From the NCBI RefSeq assembly GCF_001665685.1, contig NZ_LZTB01000140.1, positions 1 through 55,845 on the forward strand: DNA of 55,845 nucleotides. Reading direction: 5' to 3'. Position 1 is the stretch's first letter. Each line of letters starts with the position of its first letter. This document shows, piece after piece, positions 27,079-36,137 of this stretch. A program made the position numbers and the translations under genes. This DNA comes from Mycobacterium sp. 852013-50091_SCH5140682. Lineage in GTDB: Bacteria; Actinomycetota; Actinomycetes; Mycobacteriales; Mycobacteriaceae. The notes under the pieces were generated by a model. The model was not told the origin of the DNA and did not search any database. It saw nothing but the letters and a program-made list of their open reading frames with translations.

Positions 27079-27879
27079 CTACGGTTCGTCGGGACGGAGA
27101 TGGGTGATGTCGCCGGCGGACACCTTTACCTGCTCGCTGCCGGTGTCGATGACCAGACGGCCCAGTTCGTCGATCGCCTCGGCGACACCGACGACGGCCT
27201 GATCGCCGGGCATGGTGGCACGCACCCGGGTACCGACGGTCACGCTGCGACTCAGATAGTCGGCCGCCAGCGCGGGATCGCCGCGACGCCATGCGTCGAT
27301 GCGAGCGGCCAGGTGCCGCAGCAGCACCTGGGCCAACGGGTTGCGATCGACCGTGGCGGCACCGAGTTGCGTGAGCGACGTGGCCCGCGGGTCGGGCGCT
27401 TCCTCGGCCGTCATGGTTGCGTTCAGACCGAGCCCGACCACGATGACCTGAGACGGCGACGCCACCTCGGACAGGATGCCCGCCAGTTTGCCGCCGTCCG
27501 GACCGACCAGCACGTCGTTGGGCCACTTGAGGCCGACGCGCACGCCGGTGACCTCGGCGACCGCGTCGACGACGGCGACACCGGTCGCCAGCGGGAGCCA
27601 ACCCCACGTTTCGACGGGGACCGCGGAGGCGTCCACGCCGACCGACACCGACAGTTGCGAACGCGCGGGCGCCGACCACTGCCTGCCATGCCTGCCGCGG
27701 CCTTGGCTCTGATACTCGGCGAACAACACGTTGCCTGCGATGTCCTCGCCTGCGGCAGCCCTGGCCAGCAGGTCGGCGTTGGTCGATCCGGTTTCCTCGA
27801 CGACGTCGACGCGCCGCCACGGCAGGCCGGCCAGCCCGTCGCGCAGCACCGTCACGTCCAGTGGTGGCCTGGTGTTCAT
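27079..27879 (-). CDS. birA: Biotin-[acetyl-CoA-carboxylase] ligase
   Basis: 266-residue group I biotin protein ligase with no N-terminal DNA-binding domain, so it should be an enzyme only. GRGRHGRQW (biotinyl-AMP loop) and KWPNDV are intact. The expected target in this window is Lys564 of AccA3. Orthologue of Rv3279c. In M. tuberculosis birA is next to accD5; here a six-kilobase cluster lies between them. Confidence 0.95.
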   Translation of the reverse strand: MNTRPPLDVTVLRDGLAGLPWRRVDVVEETGSTNADLLARAAAGEDIAGNVLFAEYQSQGRGRHGRQWSAPARSQLSVSVGVDASAVPVETWGWLPLATGVAVVDAVAEVTGVRVGLKWPNDVLVGPDGGKLAGILSEVASPSQVIVVGLGLNATMTAEEAPDPRATSLTQLGAATVDRNPLAQVLLRHLAARIDAWRRGDPALAADYLSRSVTVGTRVRATMPGDQAVVGVAEAIDELGRLVIDTGSEQVKVSAGDITHLRPDEP

Positions 27880-27906
27880 CGCGGTCAGCTTACGGCCAAC
27901 CCGGCA

Positions 27907-29034
27907 TCAACCGGCGGTAGTACTCGCCTTCGCCGCCATGTTCTCGGCGACTTCCTGCTGCCAGAGGTCGTTGGCGTGCGTGGTGTCTACCTCCTGCTCG
28001 AAGCGCGCCGTCATGTCCGGCTCGACATCGGCGAGATCGACGTAAAACTGCTCGTACCAACGGCGATGCTGATAGACCGGGCCGTCCTCCTCGGTGAGCA
28101 GCGGATTCTCGATGCGCGTCTTGTTCTTCCAGATCTCGACGTCCTCCATGAAGCCGTCGCCGAAGGTGCGGCTCATCGTCGCCGCGAGCTTCTCGGCCTT
28201 CTCCGGTGGCAGTCCCGGATTCCGCTGGACCGCGACACCCCACTGCAACACGAACGAGTCGTGGGTGACCGGGTAGTGGCAATTGATGAGCGCGATCTCG
28301 ACGGTGAACTGCGGCGCGAGATCGTTGTGCAGCCAGTTGATCATGTAAGCAGGGCCGAAATATGTTGCCTCGGAACGCAAATACGTGCCATCCCAGAGTT
28401 CTCTGGTGGCGTAGTCCGGCCGCGGCTTCGATTCCATGAACTGGCTGGCGGTGTGGCCTTCGATGACGTTCTTGAAGAACGTCGGATAGGCATGGTGGAT
28501 ATAGAAGAAGTGCGCCATGTCGACGTTGTTGTCCACGATCTCGCGACAGTTCGAGCCCTCGATGAGGATCGAATTCCATTGCCATGGCGACCAGATACCG
28601 TCGTCGTAGCCCTCGATGGTCGGCGGAAGCAACTCCGGTGGCGGGGTCGACCCTTCGGGGTCGTGCCACACGAGCAACTGACCGTTGACCTCGTGGACCG
28701 GCCAGGTCCGCGTACGTGCCAGTCGCGGCGTGCGTTTGGCGTACGGCACCAGCTTGCACTTGCCGTCGCCACCCCACCGCCAGTCATGGAACGGGCACGC
28801 CAGATTGTCGTCTTTGACGGTTCCCATCGACAGGTCACCGCCCATGTGCCGGCAGTAGGAATCGAGTACGTGCAGTTCACCGGTCGAGTCGGCGTACACC
28901 ACGAGCTTGGTTCCGAATGCCTCGATGCCGTGGGGCTGCCCGTCACGGAAATTCTCGGCCAGGCCCAGGCAGTGCCAGCCTCGGGCAAACCGGGTCATCG
29001 GTGCGCCAGCATCGATTTCACGGATATTACTCAT
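27907..29034 (-). CDS. KshA-like Rieske oxygenase (3-ketosteroid 9-alpha-hydroxylase type)
   Basis: 375-residue oxygenase component. The Rieske [2Fe-2S] ligands are Cys61/His63 and Cys80/His83 (CRHMGG and CPFHDWRW). The mononuclear iron ligands lie in DMAHFFYIH (Asp172, His175, His180 region). Long stretches read like M. tuberculosis KshA (Rv3526), for example EAFGTKLVV, GGDGKCKLVPYAKRTPR and NPLLTEEDGPVYQHRRWYEQFYVD. It needs a separate reductase (KshB), not found here. It overlaps the KstD-like gene by 8 nt (ATGAGTAA). Probably one of several KshA paralogues with its own steroid or side-chain preference. Confidence 0.88.
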   Translation of the reverse strand: MSNIREIDAGAPMTRFARGWHCLGLAENFRDGQPHGIEAFGTKLVVYADSTGELHVLDSYCRHMGGDLSMGTVKDDNLACPFHDWRWGGDGKCKLVPYAKRTPRLARTRTWPVHEVNGQLLVWHDPEGSTPPPELLPPTIEGYDDGIWSPWQWNSILIEGSNCREIVDNNVDMAHFFYIHHAYPTFFKNVIEGHTASQFMESKPRPDYATRELWDGTYLRSEATYFGPAYMINWLHNDLAPQFTVEIALINCHYPVTHDSFVLQWGVAVQRNPGLPPEKAEKLAATMSRTFGDGFMEDVEIWKNKTRIENPLLTEEDGPVYQHRRWYEQFYVDLADVEPDMTARFEQEVDTTHANDLWQQEVAENMAAKASTTAG

Positions 29035-30577
29035 ACGTCTTCCCTAGCATGTCTTTGACCGCCAGGTGGCTGAACAGCATGCTGGTGCCGATCGGATTTC
29101 CCCCGCCCGGGTAGGCGGTGCCGCTCGGTGCGGCCATCGTGTTGCCCGCGGCGTACAGACCGTCGATGACAGCGCCCGTGGTGTCGAGCACCCGCGCGGC
29201 GGCGTCGGTGCGCAAGCCGCCCTTGGTGCCCAGATCGGACACTCCGAAAGCCGCCGCGTGAAATGGTCCGCGATCGATGGCCACCAACGGCGACGCACCT
29301 CCGGAGAACGCGCGATCGTACGGTTCGTCGCCGCGACCGAAGTCCTCGTCGACGCCGGTGGCGACAAACGAGTTGAATCGGTCGACGGTGGCAATGAGCG
29401 CCTCGGCCGGGACACGGATCTTGTCGGCGAGTTCGGCGAGCGTGTCCGCGGTGTGCCACAGCCCGGCCTCGATGTAGCGATCCTGGTGCACCATCGAGAC
29501 ATTGGTGGCTTTGATGGGCGGCGCGAGTCCTTCTTTGTCGTCGTAGACCATCCAGAACGGCAGCCTCATCGTGCCGTCGGCGAGCCGCCGCAGCACGGCG
29601 CGGCCGATCCGGTCGTAGGCCGCCGACTCGTTGACGAAGCGACACCCGTTCTGGTCGACGAAGATGCCGCCGGTGAACCACAGCGCGAACGCCGACCGGC
29701 CGTCGGGGTGGGTCAGCCCGGGTGACCACCAAGCCTGGTCCATCAGGTCGACGTCGGCGCCCACGGCCATGCCTGCTTCGTGGGCGCGGCCGAGATTTCC
29801 CCACGGCCCCATAGTGTCTCGCGCGGTACCCGGCACCCCGTAGCGGGCCCGCAATTCGTCGTTGCATTCGAATCCGCCCGCGGCGAGCAGCACACCGCGG
29901 CGGGCGCGGATGGCGCGGCGCACGCCGTCGGACTCGACGATGGCGCCGGTCACCCGGCCGTCGGACCGAACCAGTTCGACCAGGGTGGCGTTGAGCCGCA
30001 ATGACTCGTTCGGGTAGTGCCCGATGGCTTTCAGGAACCGGGCGATCAGAGCGCGCCCGCCGATGAAATAGTCGTCGGGCTGCTCGGCACCGAGTCGGTC
30101 GGCGTCCAGCGGGCCGCGGACCAGCTCCCGCAGGTGTGGCGCCTTGGCCACCTTGAGCGGGCGTGCCGCGATGTGCCGTTGCCCGTCGGCGCGCGCCTTG
30201 GGTGCCTTGCCGAAGTAGTCCGGCCACGGCAGCGCCGCGAATTTCAGGTTGTCGTCGGCCTCGAGGTATTCGATGAGACCGGCGCCGCCGCGCACGTAGG
30301 CATCCTGCAAGTCCCGTGGGGTGCGATCACCGACGACGGCGTGGTAGTACTCGAGCGCGTCCTCGATGGTGTCGTCGGTACCTTCGCGCTGCAACACCGG
30401 GTTGCACGGAAACCAGACTCCACCGCCGCCGGAATACGCTGTGGTGCCACCGAATTTGTCAGTGGCCTCGACAAGGATCACGTCGAACCCCTCGCGGGCC
30501 GCGGTGTACGCGCCGGTCAGTCCACCGCCACCGGACCCCGCGACCAGTACATCGCACTCTTCGTCCCACGTCGTCAT
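29027..30577 (-). CDS. KstD-like 3-ketosteroid delta-1-dehydrogenase
   Basis: 516-residue flavoenzyme of the FAD-binding-2 family. It has an N-terminal GSGGGGLTGAYTAAREG Rossmann motif, LVEATDKFGGTTAYSGGGGVWFPCN typical of KstD, and a C-terminal AAGNTMAAPSGTAYPGGGNPIGTSMLFSHLA that binds FAD. With KshA this pair opens ring B of 3-ketosteroids. ATG overlaps the acyl-CoA synthetase stop (ATGA). 3-ketosteroid delta-4 dehydrogenase or a fumarate-reductase-like activity is possible, but the KshA neighbour favours delta-1. Confidence 0.85.
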   Translation of the reverse strand: MTTWDEECDVLVAGSGGGGLTGAYTAAREGFDVILVEATDKFGGTTAYSGGGGVWFPCNPVLQREGTDDTIEDALEYYHAVVGDRTPRDLQDAYVRGGAGLIEYLEADDNLKFAALPWPDYFGKAPKARADGQRHIAARPLKVAKAPHLRELVRGPLDADRLGAEQPDDYFIGGRALIARFLKAIGHYPNESLRLNATLVELVRSDGRVTGAIVESDGVRRAIRARRGVLLAAGGFECNDELRARYGVPGTARDTMGPWGNLGRAHEAGMAVGADVDLMDQAWWSPGLTHPDGRSAFALWFTGGIFVDQNGCRFVNESAAYDRIGRAVLRRLADGTMRLPFWMVYDDKEGLAPPIKATNVSMVHQDRYIEAGLWHTADTLAELADKIRVPAEALIATVDRFNSFVATGVDEDFGRGDEPYDRAFSGGASPLVAIDRGPFHAAAFGVSDLGTKGGLRTDAAARVLDTTGAVIDGLYAAGNTMAAPSGTAYPGGGNPIGTSMLFSHLAVKDMLGKTYE

Positions 30578-32235
30578 AGGTAACGCTGCCTCCCGTACTG
30601 CGCGAACTCGGCGTCCAGCGCGTCCTTGGCATCGTCGCCCATGGCTTCATACACCGGCGCGCCGCGTCCCACCCACCGGTACACGGGCTCGTCGGTGTGC
30701 CAACGTTGTTGTTGCAGTTCGCGTTTGAGCACCTTGTTGGATCCCGTGACGGGCAGGTTCTTCGACAGCCGCAGAAACCGCGGCACACCCTTGGCCCCGA
30801 GGTCGGCTTGCCCGGTCAGGTAGGCGGTGAATGCGGCGGTGTCGAACGTCGACGGATCGGCCACCTCGACGGCCGCCATCACCTGGTCACCCGAGCGCGG
30901 ATCCGGCACGGCGAACACACCGGCAGCCACCACGTCGGGGTGCCGGCGCAACACCCGCTCGATGGTCAGCGCCGAGATGTTCTCGCCGTCGACCCGGATC
31001 CAGTCACCGCGCCTGCCTGCGAAGTAGATGAACCCCCGCTCGTCGAGGTATCCAAGATCGCCGGTCCAGTACCAGCCGTTGCGGATGCGTTCGGCGTTGG
31101 CTTCGTCGTTCTTGTAGTAGCCCTCGAACGTGCGGGTGCCGAATTTGTCGACGATCTCGCCGACCGCGTCGTCCGGATTGAGCACTCGGCCATGTTCGTC
31201 GAAAACCGCTGGCGCGCAATCCTTCAACGTTTCGGGATCGACGATGGCGACACCGGGGTGGGCGGGCCGGCCCAGTGCTCCGGCGGGAGCGTCAGGCGCA
31301 ATCGCGACCGCACCGCCTCCCTCGCTCGATCCGTACCCCTCGAAAAGTTCGGCGTCGAAGCGACGCCGGAACTCGGCCTGGTCGTCGGGCGACGCCTCGG
31401 TTCCGAAGCCGCGCTGCAGGGTGTTGTCCGCGTCGTCGGGCTGCTCTTCCGTCGCCATCAGGTAGCCCAGGGCCTTACCGACGTAGGTGAAGAACGTCGC
31501 GCCGAAGTACCGGACATCGGGCATGAATCCCGACGCCGAGAACGAACGGGTGAGGCATACCGTGGCGCCCACGGACAGCGCAGGCGCCCACAGCGCCATG
31601 ATCGCGTTGCCGTGGAACAGTGGCATGCAGCAGTATTCGACGTCGTCGCGGACATGGCCGAACTTCTCGGCCGCGGCGTTGGCGATCATCGCCAGCCGGC
31701 CCTGGCTGCACTTGACCGCCTTGGACGCCCCCGTGGTGCCTGAGGTGAACAACAGCAGCATCAGCGTTGTGGCATCGACTCCTGCGGCGACCGTGGGCAC
31801 CACGTGGTGCGCGGCGACGGCGTCGCGGTATTCGTCGGTATCGACGACCATGAACCGGTCGGCGGCCAATCCGAGGTCCAGTCCGCTCAGCCGTTGCGCG
31901 CCCGCGGCGTCCGTGACGATCAATTGGCAATCGGCAAACCGGATTTCGGCTTCCAGCTCGGCGGCTCCGCGGGTCGGATTGATACCGACGACGGTGGCCC
32001 CGACCAGCACAGCGCCACCCAGCCAGAACAGGAAGTCGGGCACGTTCTCCAGCAGCACACCGATGTGGAAGGGCCCGTCGCGGCGCAGCGACTGGGCCAG
32101 CGCGCCCCGAGCGGCCGATTCGGCCACCACCTGGTCCCAGGTCCAGTCCTGCTCACGGGTGCGCAGGCCGAGCCGCTCGTCGCCCACCCGGTCGAGCAGC
32201 ATGGCGGCTACGGTGTCGCGCATCGGGTCTGCCAT
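30574..32235 (-). CDS. Acyl-CoA synthetase (FadD family)
   Basis: 553-residue adenylate-forming ligase. LLLFTSGTTGASKAVKCSQ is the P-loop; YWTGDLGYLDERGFIYFAGRRGDWIRVDGENIS contains the conserved Asp and hinge; and PVTGSNKVLKREL carries the catalytic Lys region. It probably activates a steroid side-chain or ring-degradation carboxylate (FadD17/FadD19-like in style). ATG at 32235 shares one base with the preceding stop (TGATG). The frame open upstream to 32364 is overlap with that gene. Confidence 0.87.
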   Translation of the reverse strand: MADPMRDTVAAMLLDRVGDERLGLRTREQDWTWDQVVAESAARGALAQSLRRDGPFHIGVLLENVPDFLFWLGGAVLVGATVVGINPTRGAAELEAEIRFADCQLIVTDAAGAQRLSGLDLGLAADRFMVVDTDEYRDAVAAHHVVPTVAAGVDATTLMLLLFTSGTTGASKAVKCSQGRLAMIANAAAEKFGHVRDDVEYCCMPLFHGNAIMALWAPALSVGATVCLTRSFSASGFMPDVRYFGATFFTYVGKALGYLMATEEQPDDADNTLQRGFGTEASPDDQAEFRRRFDAELFEGYGSSEGGGAVAIAPDAPAGALGRPAHPGVAIVDPETLKDCAPAVFDEHGRVLNPDDAVGEIVDKFGTRTFEGYYKNDEANAERIRNGWYWTGDLGYLDERGFIYFAGRRGDWIRVDGENISALTIERVLRRHPDVVAAGVFAVPDPRSGDQVMAAVEVADPSTFDTAAFTAYLTGQADLGAKGVPRFLRLSKNLPVTGSNKVLKRELQQQRWHTDEPVYRWVGRGAPVYEAMGDDAKDALDAEFAQYGRQRYL

Positions 32236-32789
32236 CAGGCCGGGGCGGCCATCATGTCGACGTAGGCCTGCGGCAGGTCCTCGGCGGCGAGCTTGGTCAC
32301 GCTGATCACCCCCGGGCAGTAGGAGTCTTCGCCCAACACCAGGCCATTCTCGTCGATGGGCCACACCAGCAGTTGGCGGAACACCACGAGGTAATCGGCG
32401 GATTCGTCGTCGACGGGGATGCCGATGGCCGCGGCCGCAGCGCCGGGGTAGATCTGCTTGAGCAGGCCCTCGGTCACCAGGGCGTTGTCGTCGACGATCA
32501 GCCGGGTCACCTCGAACTCAAGGACATTGGTGCGGCCGGCGACGAAATCGGCGTAGTAGCCGCGCACCACATCGAAGCCCTTGGGGCCGAAATCGTCGGT
32601 GCCGGAACTCCAGAAGTGGTACTCGGGGTTGGGGGCGACGGTCGCCATCAGCGCGTCGAGGTCGGCGTTGCGCTCGGCCTTCATGTGGTCAATGACGGTC
32701 TGCAGGACGACCCGGTGGCGTTCGTCGGTGGTGATGGCGAGACGCTGCTCCAGAGGTTCCCAGGTGCGGGTCGGATCGATGATGGCCAC
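32235..32789 (-). CDS. SnoaL/NTF2-like protein (possible ketosteroid isomerase-like)
   Basis: 184 residues with a cone-shaped NTF2 fold pattern: VVLQTVIDHMKAERNADLDALMATVAPNPEYHFW, then a region of beta-strands. GTG at 32789 with AAGGAGG 5 nt upstream, the best ribosome site in the operon, so this is the first gene. The family includes delta-5-3-ketosteroid isomerases and polyketide cyclases, which fits the steroid-like context, but no catalytic residue can be assigned with confidence. Confidence 0.75.
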   Translation of the reverse strand: MAIIDPTRTWEPLEQRLAITTDERHRVVLQTVIDHMKAERNADLDALMATVAPNPEYHFWSSGTDDFGPKGFDVVRGYYADFVAGRTNVLEFEVTRLIVDDNALVTEGLLKQIYPGAAAAAIGIPVDDESADYLVVFRQLLVWPIDENGLVLGEDSYCPGVISVTKLAAEDLPQAYVDMMAAPA

Positions 32790-32844
32790 GGGGCCTCCTT
32801 GTCGGATGAGCTGTACTGGGCTGCACCGCAATCTTGGTCAACAC

Positions 32845-32860
32845 GGTGACGTGCGTCACC
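32845..32860. promoter_or_regulatory. Inverted repeat in the steroid-like operon promoter
   Basis: GGTGAC-GTGC-GTCACC, a perfect 6-bp inverted repeat with a 4-nt spacer, 56 nt upstream of the first gene and 45 nt past the regulator stop. A plausible site for the adjacent PucR-type regulator; unproven. Confidence 0.45.
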
Positions 32861-32904
32861 CGCCGTGCGTCGGCCGATTCGGGCAATCCACCCGACAGTC
32901 GCGT

Positions 32905-34041
32905 CTAGAGCAGATCGGCGTCGGCGAGCTCGGCCGATGACAGCGCGATCCGCCGAACCATGAGCACCAACGTGCCCAGGAAGCGGTCCACCGGATCTTC
33001 GAAATCCCATCCCATCCGGGCCTGAATCCTCGCCAACCGGGCCGCGACCGTGCTGTGGTGCACGTGCAGTTCGGCGGCGGTGCGGCGCAGCGATCCGTAG
33101 ACGAAGAAGGCCTCGGTGGTCTCCACGTCCAGTTGACCCGCAGGCGTTGACGCAATCTCGTTGATCCGGGCCACACCTCGATTGCGCCACACCCGATCGA
33201 TCGGGAGGTCGGCCAGCAGCTCCAGCGAGCTGAGCCGTTCGTAAGCGACCACGCGCCTGCCGAATCCGGTCGACGACGCGAATCGCAACGCGCGCACCGC
33301 TTCGTGCCACGAGGCCGAAGCGCTGAATACGGTTCCCACGGAGCCGATTCCCACCCAGGGCCCCGCTGCGGCGTGCGTGTTCACCACCGCCGGGAAGCGC
33401 TCGACGACGACGCGCTCGAGACGATCGGAGAGCTCCCGCATATCGACGGACCCTTGGCACAGGATGGCTGTCGCATTGCCGATCACCGCCGATCGCACCG
33501 TCGACACAGGCAGCTCACCGGTGATCAGGCGCACGGTCTCGGGCGGCGAATGGCCCGACGCCGCCAGCACACACGTCGGCCTGGTCTCATCGAGCCCCAG
33601 CAGCCGGATGGCCCGAGCGCGGTCTTCGCGGTGTTCCTTGCCCGACAGCACGACCTCGAGCAGGGCCGGGTCACCCAGATGCGGGGTCCCGCTCGTTCTC
33701 GCGGCGACCCGACGCACCACTCGGCGCAACCGGTCCAGCAGGACCTCGTCGAGGGGGTGTCCGCGGCCGTCACGTTCCAGCCAAGCGAGGGCCTCGGGTC
33801 CATCCGGCTCGGGCACCCGGTCGCCGTCGACGGGATCCGGCCGTCCGGATGCGTCGTAGCGGACGACGGTCCCGCCCGGCCAGCACACGCCCACCGGGCA
33901 CTGCGCGACCAGCGCGGCAAACCGCACCGCGGCGTCGGCGTTGGCCTCTTGTTCCTCAAGGGCGTCGAACTGCGCGACGAGACGCAGCACCGATGCGGGA
34001 TCGGTGCCCAGTTCCGACAGCAGAACCGGCCCCGTCGTCAT
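32905..34041 (-). CDS. PucR/CdaR-type transcription regulator
   Basis: 378 residues from the ATG at 34041 (MTTGPVLLSELGTD). The C-terminal PucR helix-turn-helix is clear (TTEAFFVYGSLRRTAAELHVHHSTVAARLARIQARMGWDFEDP, about residues 305-350). The middle part resembles the GGDEF-like CdaR domain (VGIGSVGTVFSASASWHEAVRALRFA). No N-terminal membrane or PAS segment is evident. It precedes the operon on the same strand and is its likely activator. Its gene is divergent from accD5. Confidence 0.87.
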   Translation of the reverse strand: MTTGPVLLSELGTDPASVLRLVAQFDALEEQEANADAAVRFAALVAQCPVGVCWPGGTVVRYDASGRPDPVDGDRVPEPDGPEALAWLERDGRGHPLDEVLLDRLRRVVRRVAARTSGTPHLGDPALLEVVLSGKEHREDRARAIRLLGLDETRPTCVLAASGHSPPETVRLITGELPVSTVRSAVIGNATAILCQGSVDMRELSDRLERVVVERFPAVVNTHAAAGPWVGIGSVGTVFSASASWHEAVRALRFASSTGFGRRVVAYERLSSLELLADLPIDRVWRNRGVARINEIASTPAGQLDVETTEAFFVYGSLRRTAAELHVHHSTVAARLARIQARMGWDFEDPVDRFLGTLVLMVRRIALSSAELADADLL

Positions 34042-34127
34042 GCTCCAGAGGGTATGCCCAGCGCACTGCGGGCATACCATCCGCAGCACACAGCGCCGGA
34101 CAGAGTGACGCGCGCCACGCCCACCTC

Positions 34128-34143
34128 TCTTAGACGTATCTTA
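34128..34143. promoter_or_regulatory. TCTTA direct repeat upstream of accD5
   Basis: TCTTA occurs at 34128-34132 and 34139-34143, 11 bp apart, within CTCTTAGACGTATCTTAGGG. A similar element, TTCTTAAAGACGATTCTTAG, lies upstream of accA3 (42050-42069). Both contain GACG, two bases A/T in either order, then TCTTAG. A shared regulator or shared promoter architecture is inferred. Confidence 0.5.
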
Positions 34144-34167
34144 GGGTTACCGATAGCATCGTGACCC

Positions 34168-35805
34168 ATGACGAGCGTTACCGAGCCGGCGGAAGCCCAA
34201 GCCGAGCACAAGGTGGATATCCACACGACTGCAGGCAAGCTTGCCGACCTGCGCAAGCGCACCGAAGAGACGCTGCATCCCGTCGGCGAGGCCGCCGTCG
34301 AGAAGGTGCACGCCAAGGGCAAGCTGACAGCCCGCGAGCGCATCTACGCGCTGCTCGACGAGGGCTCGTTCGTCGAACTGGACGCGCTGGCGCGGCACCG
34401 CAGCACCAACTTCGGCCTGGCCGAGAACCGCCCGCTGGGTGACGGCGTGGTGACCGGCTACGGCACCATCGACGGCCGCGACGTCTGCATCTTCAGCCAG
34501 GACGCGACGGTGTTCGGCGGCAGCCTCGGTGAGGTCTACGGCGAGAAGATCGTCAAGGTGCAGGAGCTGGCCATCAAGACCGGCCGGCCACTGATCGGCA
34601 TCAACGACGGCGCAGGCGCCCGCATCCAGGAGGGTGTGGTCTCCCTCGGCCTGTACAGCCAGATTTTCCGCAACAACATCCTGGCCTCGGGCGTCATCCC
34701 GCAGATCTCGCTCATCATGGGTGCCGCCGCAGGTGGCCACGTCTACTCCCCCGCGCTGACCGACTTCATCGTCATGGTCGATCAGACCAGCCAGATGTTC
34801 ATCACCGGCCCTGACGTCATCAAGACCGTCACCGGCGAGGACGTCACCATGGAGGAGCTGGGCGGCGCGCATACCCACGAAGCCAAGTCGGGTACCGCGC
34901 ACTACGTCGCCTCGGGCGAGCAGGACGCCTTCGACTACGTCCGCGACCTGCTGAGCTACCTGCCCCCGAACAACTACGCCGAGCCGCCGCACTACCCGGC
35001 TCCGGCACCGGAGGGCGCCATCGAGGACAACCTCACCGAAGAGGACCTTGAGCTCGACACCCTGATCCCGGATTCCCCGAACCAGCCGTACGACATGCAC
35101 GAGGTCATCTCGCGCATCCTCGACGACGACGAGTTCCTCGAGGTGCAGGCCGGCTACGCGCAGAACATCATCATCGGGTTCGGCCGCATCGAGGGCCGCC
35201 CGGTCGGCATCGTCGCCAACCAGCCCACCCAGTTCGCGGGCTGCCTGGATATCAACGCTTCCGAGAAGGCCGCGCGGTTCGTCCGCACCTGCGACTGCTT
35301 CAACATCCCGATCGTCATGCTGGTCGACGTTCCCGGCTTCCTGCCCGGCACCGACCAGGAGTACAACGGCATCATCCGCCGCGGCGCCAAGCTGCTGTAC
35401 GCCTACGGCGAGGCCACCGTCGCGAAGATCACCGTCATCACCCGCAAGGCTTACGGCGGCGCGTACTGCGTGATGGGGTCCAAGGACATGGGCTGTGACG
35501 TGAACGTGGCGTGGCCGACGGCGCAGATCGCCGTCATGGGCGCGTCCGGCGCGGTGGGCTTCGTCTACCGCGGGCAGCTCAAGGAGGCCGCCAACGAGGG
35601 CAAGGACGTCGACGCCCTGCGCCTCGAACTGCAGCAGACCTACGAGGACACCTTGGTCAACCCCTACATCGCCGCCGAGCGGGGTTACGTCGACGCGGTG
35701 ATCCCGCCGTCGCACACCCGCGGCTACATCGGTACGGCCCTGCGGCTGCTGGAGCGCAAGATCGTGCAGACGCCGCCGAAGAAGCACGGGAACATTCCAC
35801 TGTGA
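34168..35805 (+). CDS. accD5: Acyl-CoA carboxylase beta subunit (propionyl-CoA)
   Basis: 545-residue carboxyltransferase subunit. The N-terminal half binds the acyl-CoA (GASLG-type oxyanion segment ISLIMGAAAGGHVYSPALTDF; GDGVVTGYGTIDGRDV). The C-terminal half takes carboxybiotin (FVRTCDCFNIPIVMLVDVPGFLPGTDQEYNGIIRRGAKLLYAY; KAYGGAYCVMGSK). It forms methylmalonyl-CoA with AccA3 and AccE5. ATG at 34168. Orthologue of Rv3280. A long open frame on the opposite strand is a codon-bias shadow. Confidence 0.96.
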   Translation: MTSVTEPAEAQAEHKVDIHTTAGKLADLRKRTEETLHPVGEAAVEKVHAKGKLTARERIYALLDEGSFVELDALARHRSTNFGLAENRPLGDGVVTGYGTIDGRDVCIFSQDATVFGGSLGEVYGEKIVKVQELAIKTGRPLIGINDGAGARIQEGVVSLGLYSQIFRNNILASGVIPQISLIMGAAAGGHVYSPALTDFIVMVDQTSQMFITGPDVIKTVTGEDVTMEELGGAHTHEAKSGTAHYVASGEQDAFDYVRDLLSYLPPNNYAEPPHYPAPAPEGAIEDNLTEEDLELDTLIPDSPNQPYDMHEVISRILDDDEFLEVQAGYAQNIIIGFGRIEGRPVGIVANQPTQFAGCLDINASEKAARFVRTCDCFNIPIVMLVDVPGFLPGTDQEYNGIIRRGAKLLYAYGEATVAKITVITRKAYGGAYCVMGSKDMGCDVNVAWPTAQIAVMGASGAVGFVYRGQLKEAANEGKDVDALRLELQQTYEDTLVNPYIAAERGYVDAVIPPSHTRGYIGTALRLLERKIVQTPPKKHGNIPL

Positions 35806-36092
35806 GCGGGGCGAACGATTCAGCTGCTGTGAGCGGGGAGGAAGTGGCCGTGGAAGCTCCGGCCGACGACGCGAAAGCCGACCACGAGGCACACATCAAG
35901 GTGCTCAGCGGCAACCCGACCGACGAGGACATGGCCGCGCTGATGGCCGTACTGGGTGCCGCCGGCGGCGGTGGCACCGAGCCGATCCTGCGCGAGCGCA
36001 ACCTGTGGGGCCACCCGGTGGACAAGCTGCGCTACGCGCTCTTCAGCTGGCAGCGGGTGACGCTGTTGGAGCGGACCCACATCCGGCGCTGA
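35802..36092 (+). CDS. accE5: Acyl-CoA carboxylase epsilon subunit
   Basis: 96 residues, coupled to accD5 by GTGA. The first 35 residues are polar and probably disordered. The C-terminal part HIKVLSGNPTDEDMAALMAVLGAA then WGHPVDKLRYALFSWQRVTLLERTHIRR is the epsilon-subunit consensus that stimulates AccA3-AccD5. Shorter than the M. tuberculosis Rv3281 protein, which has an N-terminal extension. Confidence 0.92.
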   Translation: MSGANDSAAVSGEEVAVEAPADDAKADHEAHIKVLSGNPTDEDMAALMAVLGAAGGGGTEPILRERNLWGHPVDKLRYALFSWQRVTLLERTHIRR

Positions 36093-36137
36093 CGCAATCA
36101 GCCCGATGAGCGGTTGCGCAACGAAGGAACGGTACTG

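Noticed and set aside
26710..29058. 782-residue open frame on the plus strand
   Set aside because: It lies antisense to the PH-domain, birA and KshA-like genes, crosses several real genes, and has the His/Arg/Asp-rich composition of a GC-codon shadow.
34042..34167. KstR-type operator near the steroid-like cluster
   Set aside because: No AAC-N2-GTT palindrome in the divergent region or in the operon leader.
34147..35892. 581-residue open frame antisense to accD5
   Set aside because: Same-size shadow of a highly expressed GC-rich gene; repetitive Val/Asp/Leu composition and no recognisable domain.
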